Assembly (NCBI GenBank): GCA_036346405.1
Contig: CM070546.1
Coordinates: forward strand, 101,810,826 to 101,874,825
Direction: 5' to 3'
Origin: Phyllostachys edulis
Lineage: Eukaryota > Streptophyta > Magnoliopsida > Poales > Poaceae
Length of the DNA stretch: 64,000 nt
Position 1 is the stretch's first letter. Every line of letters starts with the position of its first letter. The notes beneath the pieces were generated by a model that saw only the letters and a list, made by a program, of their open reading frames with translations, had not been told where the DNA came from and made no database searches. A program made the translations under genes and the position numbers. Below are positions 22,476 through 33,740 of this stretch, in pieces.

Positions 22476-23262
22476 TCTCTCCCTGGCCAGTCTACGAGCA
22501 GAAGAATATGATTAATAGATGTGCTTGAATCATGAATTGACGAAAGCATATCTATTACAATATTACCTTCCTCATAGTCCCTGGTCAGATCATTAACCCC
22601 CGAGTACTTCCACATAGAATGTGCTCGATTCTTCATGGGGCTAATGCGACGTGTGATCAAGTCCTCCACCACATGCCATTCGGTTGGCCCTGCCTCTCTC
22701 AAGTCCTTGATGGCTTGAATGAAGGGGGCTAAGCGATCGAGGTTCTCTAGACCTGAATCCCAAGTCTTCTTCTTCTCCGCAGGCTTGCATTCAAAATAGA
22801 GACTGTCGTCTTTGGTCAGGGTCTAGCAGAACCACTTCTTCTCCATCCCAACCACGACGACTTGGTAAACATGAGTATATACTCCCTCGACATCCCATCG
22901 TGGAGTTGAAAACCACAACTGCCAGCAATCGATCGGTGCTTACCCATTCCATAATAGTGCCTGAAGAGGTCCAAATCAAGAGCGATTCCCAAATAGGCCT
23001 CGCACAGGTACACGTATACGCTCATCATCACGATGGAGTTGGGAACCAAGTTCACCAACTCCACCCCGAAGTGCTGGAGCACAGTCGGTAGGAATGGGTG
23101 ACAAGTTAGTCGAAGGTCGCACTTGCAGTATGCCTGGAAGACGGGAATCCTTCCCTGCTCCACTGATGACCAATATTGACCATCGGCTTCACTCCACTTC
23201 ACCAAATCTTGCCTCGGAATCTTCTACGTGGCAACCAAAGCTGTAATCTTCGTGAAATCCAT
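22476..23262 (-). pseudogene. Tat accessory gene with Transposase_28 domain, antisense copy
   Basis: Minus ATG at 23262-23260 (MDFTKITALVAT), an in-frame TAG at 23226-23224, then 23205-22816 with the family pattern: FQAYCKCDLRLTCHPFLPTV, LVPNSIVMMSVYVYLCEAYL, LDLDLFRHYYGMG. Further downstream 22702-22480 encodes PTEWHVVEDLITRRISPMKN and WKYSGVNDLTRDYEEGN, a region following the domain. It aligns by eye with 9229-9777 on +. The TATA box at 23453-23460 is about 190 bp upstream. The gene loses its 3' end at 22475. Function unknown. Confidence 0.82.
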
Positions 23263-23746
23263 CTCAAATCTTGGGCACTTCGATGCGACTCCGGTCATCT
23301 CTTCAAGGGTTTGAGTCGAATTCGAGGAGATTTGTTTTAGATTTGAGGATTTGGGAAAAATTGCAAACTTGGTTGGCGGCAGAAAGAGCAAGAGCTCAAG
23401 AACAATTGAAGCAAATGGGAAAAATAAAAACCCTAGGTTACTCCTCGGTGAATATTTATAGCCTTCGATTTGAGTAAAAGATCGTGGGATGCTCTAACAG
23501 TTGCAAATCTCTTTGCGAACTGCTCCTAACGGACAGAGTTTGCAAGAGACAGTTGGCATTCTTTTTTCTATCTATTCAGAAAAATGAGTTTTATTTTTTA
23601 CAACTCAAGTAAAAATACCTTTCTTGACCAAGTCAATTTCTGGTCAAAAGAAAAACTAGGTCGAAGATACTTGATCTTCACCCATATTTCTACGACCTCT
23701 TTTCCAAAGTAAGTCATTTTCATTTGAAGTTGGGGGGGGGGTTAGA
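23263..23746. other. Upstream region of antisense accessory gene and polypurine tract
   Basis: It contains the leader of the minus accessory gene, its TATA box (23453-23460), a non-coding stretch, and at 23732-23741 a run of ten G that acts as the + polypurine tract immediately before the LTR start at 23747. Confidence 0.6.
23453..23460 (-). promoter_or_regulatory. TATA box of antisense accessory gene
   Basis: TATAAATA on the minus strand, about 190 bp before the ATG at 23262, the same spacing as the + copy (9050 to 9229). It is identical in sequence to 19069-19076. Confidence 0.6.
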
Positions 23747-24829
23747 TGACGAGGATCTAATAATCCTCAATTAATTAAGTTATTTATCTACAACATCATA
23801 GATAACAATATCCCTTACACAACCTTCAAAGGTACCCCCTCGATATTAACAATGAGGGAGCTCAAACACACCTAGTGGTCGTAAGCTATTCTACAAGTAC
23901 TCTATATGGTTGTAAGTCCTACTACAATCACCTCATGGTCGTAAGCTATTCTACGACCATCCTATATGGTCGTAACTCGTAAGTCCTACTACAGTCACCT
24001 CATAGTCGTAAATTCTTTCACGACCACCTATTGATCGTAAGTCATACTACGATCACCTCAAGATCATAAGTCTTTCTACGACCACCTATTGATCGTAAGT
24101 CCTACTATGATCAACTCATGGTCGTAAGTCTTACTGTGAGGACCTCTCTCGGGTATGCAGGGATAGTGCTCCCAAGGGGGCACAGGAAGGTCCGGGAGGA
24201 CCCCTTTTTGCACCACCCAGACTACTGCTGCAAGATACCCCGAGGGAGGTCCGACTGTAATCGAGCTACCCCAGAGAACCGATGCTAGCTCACACGTAAC
24301 ACTTCAGATAATCACAAGCACAAGGCCAAACAATAGATGAAGCAGACAAATAAAACCTTGCATTAAACAAGACCTTATGGTCAAAGCTTGCTTACAGAAG
24401 TTTGCCAACTTGGGCTTACAAAACCGACAAAAGGAGAACATTTACAGCAGAAACAAAGAACACTTCCAAGCCATCCAGCAAGCCCACAGGCTGTCGAGTG
24501 GAGGACGTCCTAGGCAGCTGGGTCATCAAAGAACTCCTCCTCAAGAGGTCCGAGCATCCTCGACTTGTTCATCTTCGACCATTGCTTTAACACAGGGCTT
24601 AAAGCCATGAGTACTTTGAATGTACTCAAAGAAATCGCAGGAGCAATTATGCAACTAATATTCATGCATTGGCTTAACAATGAGAGTCAGATGCGGTTAG
24701 TTGCAAAAAGCAAAGTTTGACAAGAAATAACATGTATACATTGAAAAGCTCAATTTGAAACAATAATACATAAGTACATTTGTTTGAAAAGAGGGGAGTG
24801 AGCACCAACTCACTTCCTGCCACTTGGGG

Positions 24830-25072
24830 AGGTCCGACCGCACCCACCACTGAGACCTCTCCCAAGACCACTCTGAGTACCCACTCCAGAGCTCCTAAGA
24901 CCACTTAGGGAGGTCTGGTCGCACCCACGACCAGGACCTCTCCCAAGATCTCTCTGGAGCATCAACTCCAGAGCTCCCAAGACCACTTGGGGGAGGTCTG
25001 GTTGCACCCACGACCAGGACCTCTCCCAAGACCTCTCTGGAGCACCAACTCCAGAGCTCCCAAAGACCCCCC
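24830..25072. repeat. About 82 bp tandem repeat, three units
   Basis: Units start at 24830, 24911 and 24994 with AGGTC(C/T)G(A/G)(C/T)CG and share CACCCACGACCAGGACCTCT and CTCCAGAGCTCC blocks. They lie in the U5-side part of the minus solo LTR. Confidence 0.8.
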
Positions 25073-26051
25073 CAAGGGCTCTAAGATCTCCGCTGGGCAC
25101 CCACTTAGGAGCTCATTGGACCACCATAGGGTTCACAAGACATCCACGACCAACCGAGGACATCACAAGCACTCGGAGCCACCCAGAATACTTGCAGACA
25201 TCCCAAGCCAGCCATGGAACACAAATTTTGGAAGTCTACCCCTTGCACCATTTTCACCGGGCATGTCTATGACCAAGGACTTGGCTATTCGAATAGATTG
25301 ATACTCTGTAGAGGTGTACAACTTTACCCACAATTCACGACCTCTCTAGCGGGGTAGGTTCCCATCGAAACCCTTGCTCACTTCCGAAGGTGAGCAGTCT
25401 AGAGAGCGCGACAAGGCCTTTACAAAGCTTTGATCTGGCTCGGAGCTACCTACTAAGGTTTCGCTTCCGGTTGGGCTGCAACCCCCACCGGATTCATGCC
25501 CCCTCTTGCGCCAGCGAATCAGCACGCTCCACCACAACAGAACCAAGCAATCTCAATGCTAATTATTTGGCCCAGACCACCCCCATAAAGTGATCTTGTG
25601 GTTGCACTAAAAGGCCCAAATCAACAGAACACAAAGTTAAGTCCTTAATTGCTGCTCAGGCAAGGCTTCCACATCCCAGTGTGCGAAGATCACCCCTTTT
25701 ACTACACGATCACTTGCCCGAGCAAGAAAACATTTTGGGTTCACCTGGCCAAAGACCTCCCTGGTCTTGGCACGCAAGATTTTAACAAAGTGGCCTCGCA
25801 CCACAATCAATACAACTACGACATCCCACCATAGTTACTCAACAGTGGCACCAACCACAGATTCCATAGTTCCATTAGTCAAGTTATTAGAGAAGAAACA
25901 TGATTCCCAAGACCCTCGGTTCTAAAGCAAGGCTAAGCATAAACATACGGTCCCATGTTGGCAATACCAAACAATACCAACTAAAATACCCATCCTAAGG
26001 CGTCCAAGAGGATCATGTCAACATGTCAAATATGATTATCCACGGAGGCAT
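25073..26051. other. Rest of minus solo LTR, left of the inner solo LTR
   Basis: Non-coding LTR sequence. Short frames (25390-25593, 25649-25834) show no family features. Ends at the TSD GGCAT of the inner solo LTR. Confidence 0.6.
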
Positions 26052-29000
26052 TGTAACATCCTGATTTTCCAAATCCTTTTAAATTTGTAAAATAAAACAA
26101 AACTATTTTGTTTTGATGAGAATTCATAGTTGGTTCGTTGGAGAGGTTTAAGTTTCATGTTGTCTCCCATTTCAGTATGTTGGCCGCCTCCCTCCGCCTC
26201 TTTTGTGTTATGTTCGGCTTAGACCTTCTCTCGTGGCCTGGACCTCCCAAAGGGTCCTTGGAGTTGGACCTCCGCCGGGGCTCTCGACCTTTCTCGATTG
26301 GACGTGCCCTTATGTCCAGATCTTTCTCTCGAGCTAGATCTCTTGGATCTCTTTGTTGGTTCGAATCTCTTTGGTTCGGACCTCCTCCTTAGGTCTAGAC
26401 CTCCTCTTGGTTAAACCGCGCCTATATGTTTAGGCCTCCTTCAATTCAAGTCCTTGGACCTCCCCGCCCATTGGACCTCCTTACTCGCTTATCTTAGGAA
26501 CCCCGACCTCCAAAGATTTCCTCCCTAACCTTTAGGACCTCCTATGTTGAGATCTCACCGCCAGACCTCCCATTGTGGAGATCCTAGCGATCGACCTCCC
26601 CGTCAACTCCGCCTTTAGACCTCCTCTCAAGACCTCCTCGAGCCCGTGGAACCTCCTTTCATGAGAGTTTAATCGATAGGACCTCCCGTTGGTGAGATCC
26701 TACCAACAGACCTCCTTTTACAAGGATCCTCACCAGACCTCCTTGATGGGATCTTGGTTGTTAGAACCTCTTGTCGATAGACCTCCTCCATGTATGTCCG
26801 CACCTCCTCTCAGAATCGACCGCTAAGACCTCCCTTGAGATCTTAATGTTCTGCACCTCCTCTTTGAACATCTCGACCGCTAAGACCTCCCCGAGATCTT
26901 AACCGCCTGCATCCTTCGTTGGCGATTCGATCGTTAGGACCTCCCTTGGAGATCCTAACCGCGCACTCTCCTCTCGAGTTGATCCTACGGCTCTAGACCT
27001 CCCTTGCGCGAGGTTCTTCTTACCACGCGACCTCCCGCTAGCATTCAATCTTGGCCGTTGACCTCCTCTTTGGAGATCCAACTTCGTGACCTCCCTTGAC
27101 CCAACTGCTTTAGATTTGATCGTCCCACCGCCAAAGCTTACCTATTTTATGTTTCCGCCACACTAGTACCATGAGCATTTAATGCATGTATTGTCAAGAT
27201 TAAATACAAACAAGCAAGTGGTCGCTTCTATTGTATGGGGTCATTCTGGGGCACTATTGGTGTCTTTTCTAGTCTCCTCCGTAATAAAGACACTATGTCC
27301 TTTATTATTTTTCTTTGACACCCCTACATCTTTTGCCCATCTCACGTGCTCACCAAATCATGTACGCATTGAGTGGTCTTTTCACTTCCTTTTGACTATA
27401 ACTAGCCCCGGGAGCCCTCCCTTACCACCTTTTTCCCACACTCTACATTTGACTCACATTCAGTGGCTTCCTCGAGAGCTTTGTGCCAAGAACATCGCCA
27501 GAGCATCTCTTCATCAGATATCACCATTGAGGCTCGTTAGAGCTTGGGCTTGACCTCAACCGCCCAGATTGCCTTCGACCTCACCTTCACCCGTCACCTC
27601 CTTCTTATTGCTGGTAAGCTTCTTTGTATATTGCGCTGTTCTTGATCTTGTCACCTCCATAAGAGGTTGTGTCCCTTTCAGGACCTCTTCCTTTGGATTC
27701 TCCTTGGAACTCCATGGCTTCAGCTTGAGATCACCTCTCTGGATCCTGTGCACTCATCATCCTCTTGGTCTGTTGCTAGAGCCGCCCCTCTGGTCTTCCG
27801 TGAGGACCTTCCTCATTCGACCTCTCCCCAGTAAGTTGGGACCTCTCCCAAAGAACCTATTTTGAGTATGTGTTGTTTCTGTTGATTAAGTTTTGGAGTT
27901 TCTTTTGAAGTTCTTTTGGCTCTTTATTTGGAATTTGGTTTGAGTTGTCTCCTTTCTCCCGTATAGATCGTGAGGACACTGAGGAGCGTGAGAGCACTGA
28001 AGAAGAAGACTCTCAAGATAGTGAGCAAGGCAAGTCATGCTCTTGATCATATTGCACCCAATATTTCAATTTACTTATGTTCTGTTTCAAAGTATAATGC
28101 ATGCTTATTCTACCAAGATATTTTAATGCCTGTCTTTAAACACTTAGTTATGCCTAATTCCTTCATATGGCCAACTTGACATTGAACTCAATCTGTTGTC
28201 ACCTTAGACAAAACCTGGTTGATGCATTAGTGTGAACCAGTGCAATTGAAAACCAAATGCTTAGTATTGCTTAGACCAAAAGTACTTGTTTTGGGAAATC
28301 TTTACCTTCATGACCAAATCTTGTTTAAAATGTTTTGACCATGGCATTGGGATGTCATCTGGTGTGAAAATATTGTCAGGAAGCAAAGAAAATGGAAATT
28401 GATTTAGACTTGGGCTAATTGGTTTGCTTGGTTGGTGCAAGGTTTATGCACGGACTCTATCCCAGCTAAGGCGGAGGTCCAAGGGTTTGTGTTTGTCGCC
28501 CAAGTCAGCTGAGGACCGGTCTTTGAGCCGCCAATGCTAGGCCTATGATGGGCTATGCCAAACCGTGCAACCACATGTCTCCAAGATGGGCGTGGGACCT
28601 AGCTAAGTAAATTGCGTAACTTCCACCGCAGCTTGATCCAGCTTGGAGGAGTGGGAGGTCTTCTATGGCTGGTGGTCTTTATGATCTATGTTCCCATCGG
28701 TGCAAGAGGGGCCCAGATCTCATGAGTCAATCCAAAGGAGGCGAAACCTTAGCAAGGAGAGGTCAGGTGGGACAATGCATTTTAAAGGCTTTGTCATGAA
28801 CTCTAGACCTCTTACCTTTGGTAGTGAGAGGTGGCATCGACGGATGCCGGATAAACTAGAGGAACTCATGTCGTGTGGGTAAAGTGCACATCCTCGATCG
28901 AGTGTAAATCTATTCAATAGCCGTGTCCACTGGTCATGGACATGTCGGCGTGCCACTCGTGAGTTAGAAGTTGGTTTTGGGTTTCTAAAAGTATTTAACA

Positions 29001-29808
29001 ACTGTTTTGGGATTTCCATCCCATGGGTTTGGGCAGGGAGCCTTGTGACAGGAGGGTATCCTTCACCAATTTATTGATGAATGCTATCCAACTGAAAAAT
29101 CAAGTTTTGTAAATAAATTTTATCTACTAAAAACCTGCCTTGGAACTTAGTAATTGTAATTGAAAGAAACTTGGCTTTATGCAAAGCAACCATAGTATGC
29201 CTTCGTTGTATATCCATGTATGCATGTCATTTTGTTACCCCACTGTGTGACTTATGAAAGCACAAGGGTAGTGCTCACTCTTGCTCAATGTAAAATCTTA
29301 TCAGAGAAGACAACAATGAGAAGAGGAGGACCAGATTTGCAGGGTTGTGCCCTCCACCATTTTGCTCGTGGTATAGTGGATGGACATCTGCTTCCGCTCT
29401 TTTGTAAGCTTGCTTTTGGCCCAAGGCCACCTTTTGTAAACAACTCTTTGTTATGTTGTAAATAAAGTTTATGTCGTGGATGTTACCATTCTTGTATGTC
29501 AGGAAGAGCTAGCTTGAGATCCTTGGGACTAGCTCAGATCACGCCGGGAATCACAGAGTGATCTTCAAGTCTCACGACCTCCCTGTGTCAGTCTTTCGAC
29601 CTCCCCGAGTTGGCCGTGGCAATGAGGACCTCCCGTGACTCCCACTCCCTGGTAATCATGAGAGGTCCTACCAAGGCCTCAATTGGTGCCGCCATGCAGA
29701 TCCCACCCGAGCCTCGGGAGGTGCCACCGGACCTCCTGGGAGGTCCTAAGGGATGTCCTAGGAGATCCTGGGAGGTCCTCTCGGGTGCCCTAGGGTTGGG
29801 TCGCCACA
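26052..29808 (+). mobile_element. Solo LTR (TGTAACATCCTGATTTTCC type), plus, TSD GGCAT
   Basis: 3757 bp, starting TGTAACATCCTGATTTTCC and ending GGGTTGGGTCGCCACA. The TSD GGCAT is perfect at 26047-26051 and 29809-29813. It belongs to the same broad family as the enclosing minus solo LTR (both open TGTAA(C/T)(A/G)TCC(T/C)GATTTTCC and are rich in GACCTCC) but differs in most of its length. 26220-27110 is a field of GACCTCC-type short repeats. No gag or pol is present, so this is a solo LTR from LTR-LTR recombination. Confidence 0.93.
26220..27115. repeat. Dispersed GACCTCC minisatellite-like field
   Basis: GACCTCC or a close variant occurs every 15-40 bp with degenerate spacers such as GATCTTAACCGC. 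The reverse-complement field lies at about 30600-31950 in the minus solo LTR. No coding sense. Confidence 0.75.
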
Positions 29809-29813
29809 GGCAT

Positions 29814-30900
29814 ATTTTCAAGTAGGAAAATATCTACTGCCCAAACCATTTCTTATAAAAAATAGCCATGCATGATTAAGTAAAGCAAAATACATTTGAA
29901 AAAGCTAGGCTCAATATGATCAAAGGTCTGCGACTTGCCTTCGTTGAGCAGTGGTGAGCCTTCAAAAGAAACTGCTGGGTCCAAGAACTCCTCCTCAAAC
30001 TCGGGATCTACACGTTTGCCAAAGAACCAAATAAGCAAACCAGCTCCAAGCAAAGAGCTTAAAAGAGGACTTAAAAAGAGCTTAGACCAACTCAAACAAA
30101 AACCAAGAAGCAAAAGGTCCTGGCTGAGAGGGGTGGTCCAACCCGAAAGAGGGTGGTCCTTGCAAAGGGATCCGCAGGAACCAACAGAGAGGCCTTCTTG
30201 GCGATGAAGAGGTGATGGATTAGCTTCAAAGAACTCCTTGGTGAGGTCTTGAGCAAGGAGAACACTAGACGGGAGCAGGGAAGTTGGAAATGAGCAAAAA
30301 GGTGACAAAGGGAGGCATGCCCAGGCTATTTATAGCCGGAGCTGGTGGAGAAACGACAAGGAGCTTGAGCAAAACGTGTCACAGATCAGTGGTGGACAGG
30401 ACAAGGTTAGGTCAGGGTATGCCATCAAAAGAATAAAACAAGGTACCCCAGATGTGGCCGTATTTAATGTGATACAACAACCATTAAATGCGCACAAAGT
30501 TTTGAGGCAGAAGGATTGGAAAAAGTAAGCAAGGCTGACAAGTGGGGCCAGTCAAACTCAAGAGAACATATCAGTCAAAGGGTTGGTCTCAGCCGCAAGG
30601 GAGGTCTTTGCAAAAGACCAGGGGTCCTGACCTCTAAGGGGAGGTCCTGACGGTCGGATCAAATCAAGGGGAGGTCCTGACGGCCAGATCAAATCAAGGG
30701 GAGGTCCTGATGAGGAGGTCCTGAGGACGGGAGGTCCAAAAGACACACAACGGGGAGGTCCTATGGACAAGAGGTCCAAAAGACACAACCACGGGGAGGT
30801 CCTATGGACAGAAGGTCCAAAAGATACAACAACGGGGAGGTCCTATGGACAAGAGGTCCAAAAGGCAAAGGGAGGTCTTGACGGTCGGATCTCTCAAGGG
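29814..30900. other. Middle of minus solo LTR with core promoter
   Basis: Non-coding on both strands. The minus TATA box CTATAAATAG is at 30335-30326, with a likely start site near 30300. The minus frame at 30308-29853 and the + frame at 29935-30207 have no family features. Confidence 0.55.
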
Positions 30901-31300
30901 GAGGTCCTGACGGTCGGATCTAACAAAAGGAAGGTCCGAACGATTAAGATCTCCAAAGGGGAGGTCCTAACGGTCAGATCTAACAAAGGAGAGGTCTGAA
31001 CGGTTAAGATCTCCAAAGGGGAGGTCCTAACGGTTAGATATAACAAAGAGAAGGTCTGAATGGTTAAGATCTCCAAAGGGTAGGTCCTAACAGTCAGGTC
31101 TAACAAAGGGGAGGTCTGAATGGTTAAGATCTCCAAAGGAGAGGTCCTAACGGTAAGATCTAACAAAGGGGAGGTCTGAACGGTTAAGATCTCCAAAGGA
31201 GAGGTCCTAACGGTAAGATCTAACAAAGGGGAGGTCTGAACGGTTAAGATCTCCAAATGGGAGGTCCTAACGGTCAGGTCTAACAAAGGGGAGGTCCGCA
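30901..31300. repeat. Exact-period 60 bp minisatellite in LTR U3
   Basis: Six full units and a partial one, each exactly 60 bp (starts at 30901, 30961, 31021, 31081, 31141, 31201, 31261). Consensus halves: GAGGTCCTAACGGTCAGATC plus TAACAAAGGG, then GAGGTCTGAACGGTTAAGAT plus CTCCAAAGGG. Each unit is itself a diverged 30 bp duplication. The period is a multiple of three, so long repetitive frames appear, but they are not genes. Confidence 0.92.
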
Positions 31301-32176
31301 AAAACAAGGATACACGGGGAAAGCTAGGGCCGTCAGATCAAGATTAGACGGAGCAAAGCAAAGGGGTCGTTCGGACCGAGCGAACGGTCCAACTAGACCA
31401 AGCCGTCCGATGCAGATCAGAGGGTGTAGAAAGGATGGGACGTTCAGACCGGCTAAATGTGCCAACAAGATCGGGCCGTCCAATAAGCATCGAACGGTCC
31501 TTAGGTGATGAAAGGCAAAACTCGAGCGGTATGATCCGCAAGAGCAAGCGATAGGTCCAAACGCTAGGGAGGTCTAGTCCTGAGGAGGTCTGGACCTTCC
31601 GATCCAGACAAAGGGGTGGTCTGGACCCTTGGATCAAACAAAGAAAGAGGTTTAAATTAGAGGAGAGGGAGAGATCCAAGCTCAGAGGAGGTCCAAAGAA
31701 CTCAAAGGAGGTCCTATGAACACAGAGGAGGTCCAAATGGACAAAGAGAGGTCCTAAAGGACACGGGAATCACCCAAATTTGAATTTCAATGTTCAAGGA
31801 CATTCGAAATACAAACCCGAGCTGGCCTAAGATCCAAGAGAGGAGGTCCTAGACCCACAAAGGAGGTCTGGGCAAGAGGAGGTCCAAGAGAAGACACCAT
31901 GGGTGACCCAAAGAGAACGGGGAGGTCCAGAGAAGACGAACTAAACCAAAGGGTACACAAGGCAAACACAGAAAAAAGAACTAAAACCAGAGAGCACCAG
32001 AGAACCTCAAAAGGACCAAGAACACAAACCAAAAGACTTAGTTGAGGTTTGGTTAGGTCAAGTTAAACTCCCAAATTCCCTAAATCCCAAGTTAAGCTTG
32101 GGCAGGCGAATAAACTGAATGGTTCCTTTTTAGCTTTGAAAACGGCAAGAACTCTTAGGAAAATCGGGACATTACA
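31301..32176. other. U3 start of minus solo LTR
   Basis: GAGGTCC-rich non-coding sequence up to the LTR start at 32176. No recognisable gene. Confidence 0.55.
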
Positions 32177-32669
32177 CTTACTATAACCAGGTCAACTATG
32201 ACCACCCTATGGCCGATAAAGCCTATGGATATGTGAGTCCAATCGACTAGGGAGATTTGTGCTTTGTGTTTAATACACAAAGTAGTTAATATGTGTCATT
32301 ATTCTCGAGATAACTGCACGTATTAAACCTATATCTCTAACATAATCGCAAGGCGATGTGGGGGGATAGGTCTCTAACAATAACTACCATTAAACGTGCG
32401 CATTGCATCAAACCACAAGGTGCCTCTTGATGTGAACAACTACCACCCCTTCCAACACTATATAAAGAGAAGAGGATCAAAGGATTCGACAGTCACAATG
32501 AGAAATAGAAGTCATAAAGCCCTAGCTTTAGTGACTTCCTCCCTGCTATAAACACAATCAATATAACAACACCGGAGCAGGGTTATTATTCTCTCAGGAG
32601 AAGGCCTAAATCTGTATAAAATTCTTGTGTCATTTTCTGTGTGGTTTCACTCTAGGAGAGCCCCCAACA

Positions 32670-33740
32670 TTCATTCATAAGATCGATACTAAACCATCGA
32701 TACCTATGAAACATACGGAAGGATGTGACTAGTCGGATATAGAATTTGCCCTTCCTAACATAACAGAAGAGATATCTCTGAGGCCCTCAATGTGTTCGGA
32801 TAAAGAAAGTGCATGGTTGTATCACTAGTGGTCGAAGAGTCGACCACATAAAGTTATCTGTCACTTGATCGAGAAAGTATTGAACAGTCCATGGATGATA
32901 AAATATCTCACCTGGAGTTCAACTAGATATAGTGAGATAATGGGAGAATACACGAGCAGGTTGTTCAGTCCGACCAGATACGAATTGGTCATAGGAGATA
33001 CGAACTGGTCATAAACTGGTTGAACATGATCACTGACTGGTCGTAAGGAGCTACGAACTAGTTGTGACTAAATATGAACTGGTCATATAGAGATACGAGT
33101 TGGTCGTAAGCGATAAGGACCTGGTCACAAATCATATTGCATAAGGTTCATTTGATATAATATTTATTTGTGTTCGGGAATCGTTATGTCCTGCTAGGAA
33201 CCGCTAATGACTCGTGGTCGGAAATGAGTTTCCAAGTCGAACCGACTGATTACGCATGGACCTATAGGGTCACATACTTAACGGGTTAGAACAAACGAGT
33301 TCAGATAGGAACCGTTATTGGGTCTTTATAAAGGGATGCATGGGGCTGTTTGCATGTAAGAGTTGCTCCACCAAAACCCTAGCCACCAATTTCCTGAAGG
33401 CCCTACCATATGTGTTGGTGCTAGCACACCAGCGTATGACGTTCCACCCCTGGACTTGTGGATACCATAGAGGCGTTGCTGCGGTTGTTGCTGCGCTGAT
33501 CGAGGACAATCCACGACCTATGCAAGAAACGTGATAAGTTACTGGAGGAGACGATTGGTGCCGATGACGTTGGATGATCGACTAGGATCACTACATCGAC
33601 GCGCTCGACGTTGGATCAAACTACTCCAACTCTTCTTCCGCTGCACTATGTGTCTAGTGGTAATGATCTATGATCTCTTGCTTACATGGCTTCCTAATTT
33701 ACGTGGTAGAATTTTTAAAATTGTTAGCTAGTGTAGCCTA
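32670..33740 (+). repeat. Copia-type LTR fragment, plus orientation
   Basis: From 32670 the sequence matches the reverse complement of 39792-46260 block by block (for example ATGAAACATACGG(A/G)(A/G)GGATGTGA, GTCGAAGAGTCGACCA, TATTGAACAGTCCATGG). That copy starts TGTTAGTGATATGCCC, which I recognise as the BARE/Angela-like Copia LTR start. The 5' part is missing, cut by the Tat LTR end at 32669. The 3' boundary, near 33640-33740, is uncertain. Many ACGAACTGGTCGTA-type words occur at 32985-33130. Confidence 0.7.

Larger units (their letters stand above)
24135..32176 (-). mobile_element. Solo LTR (TGTAATGTCCCGATTTTCC type), minus, TSD CTTAC
   Basis: On the minus strand it starts TGTAATGTCCCGATTTTCC (32176 downward) and ends GAGGTCCTCACA (24135). 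The TSD CTTAC lies at 24130-24134 and 32177-32181. There is no internal coding sequence, so it is a solo LTR of a large Ty3 element, about 4.3 kb once the inner insertion is removed. Core promoter: CTATAAATAG at 30335-30326 (minus). It carries tandem repeats at 24830-25072 and 30901-31300. The lineage cannot be told from the LTR alone. Confidence 0.9.
22476..32669 (+). mobile_element. + oriented Tat element, 3' part, with nested solo LTRs
   Basis: From left to right: antisense accessory gene (read minus, 23262-22476), its TATA box, a pure G polypurine tract (23732-23741), and a 3' LTR from 23747 to 32669. The order is that of the 3' end of a + oriented Tat element. The left part is lost at the junction at 22475. 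The LTR is split by two nested solo LTRs; without them it is about 876 bp. I see no partner 5' LTR in the window. Confidence 0.7.
23747..32669 (+). repeat. Tat 3' LTR split by nested solo LTRs
   Basis: It starts TGACGAGGATCT at 23747 after the polypurine tract and ends CCCCCAACA at 32669. It is interrupted at 24135-32181. The left arm (23880-24134) is an array of about 30 bp degenerate units holding GGTCGTAAG and its complement TACGACC. The right arm has TATATAAA at 32459-32466. LTR length without insertions is about 876 bp. Confidence 0.75.

Noticed and set aside
23880..24134. CRISPR-like array of about 30 bp spaced repeats
   Set aside because: Eukaryotic LTR with degenerate tandem units. 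Spacers are not unique, and there are no cas genes.
30894..31307. 137-residue minus frame with 20-residue repeats (LTVRTSPLEIL type)
   Set aside because: It is a product of the exact 60 bp minisatellite in a solo LTR. No start context, no family, and the same repeat is open in other frames.
32200..33540. A large terminal inverted repeat transposon from 32.2 to 46.8 kb, carrying the ZIFL 5' end
   Set aside because: The inverted arms are two independent Copia LTR copies. One has its own boundaries and TSD-like flanks in ZIFL intron 1, so they are not transposon ends.
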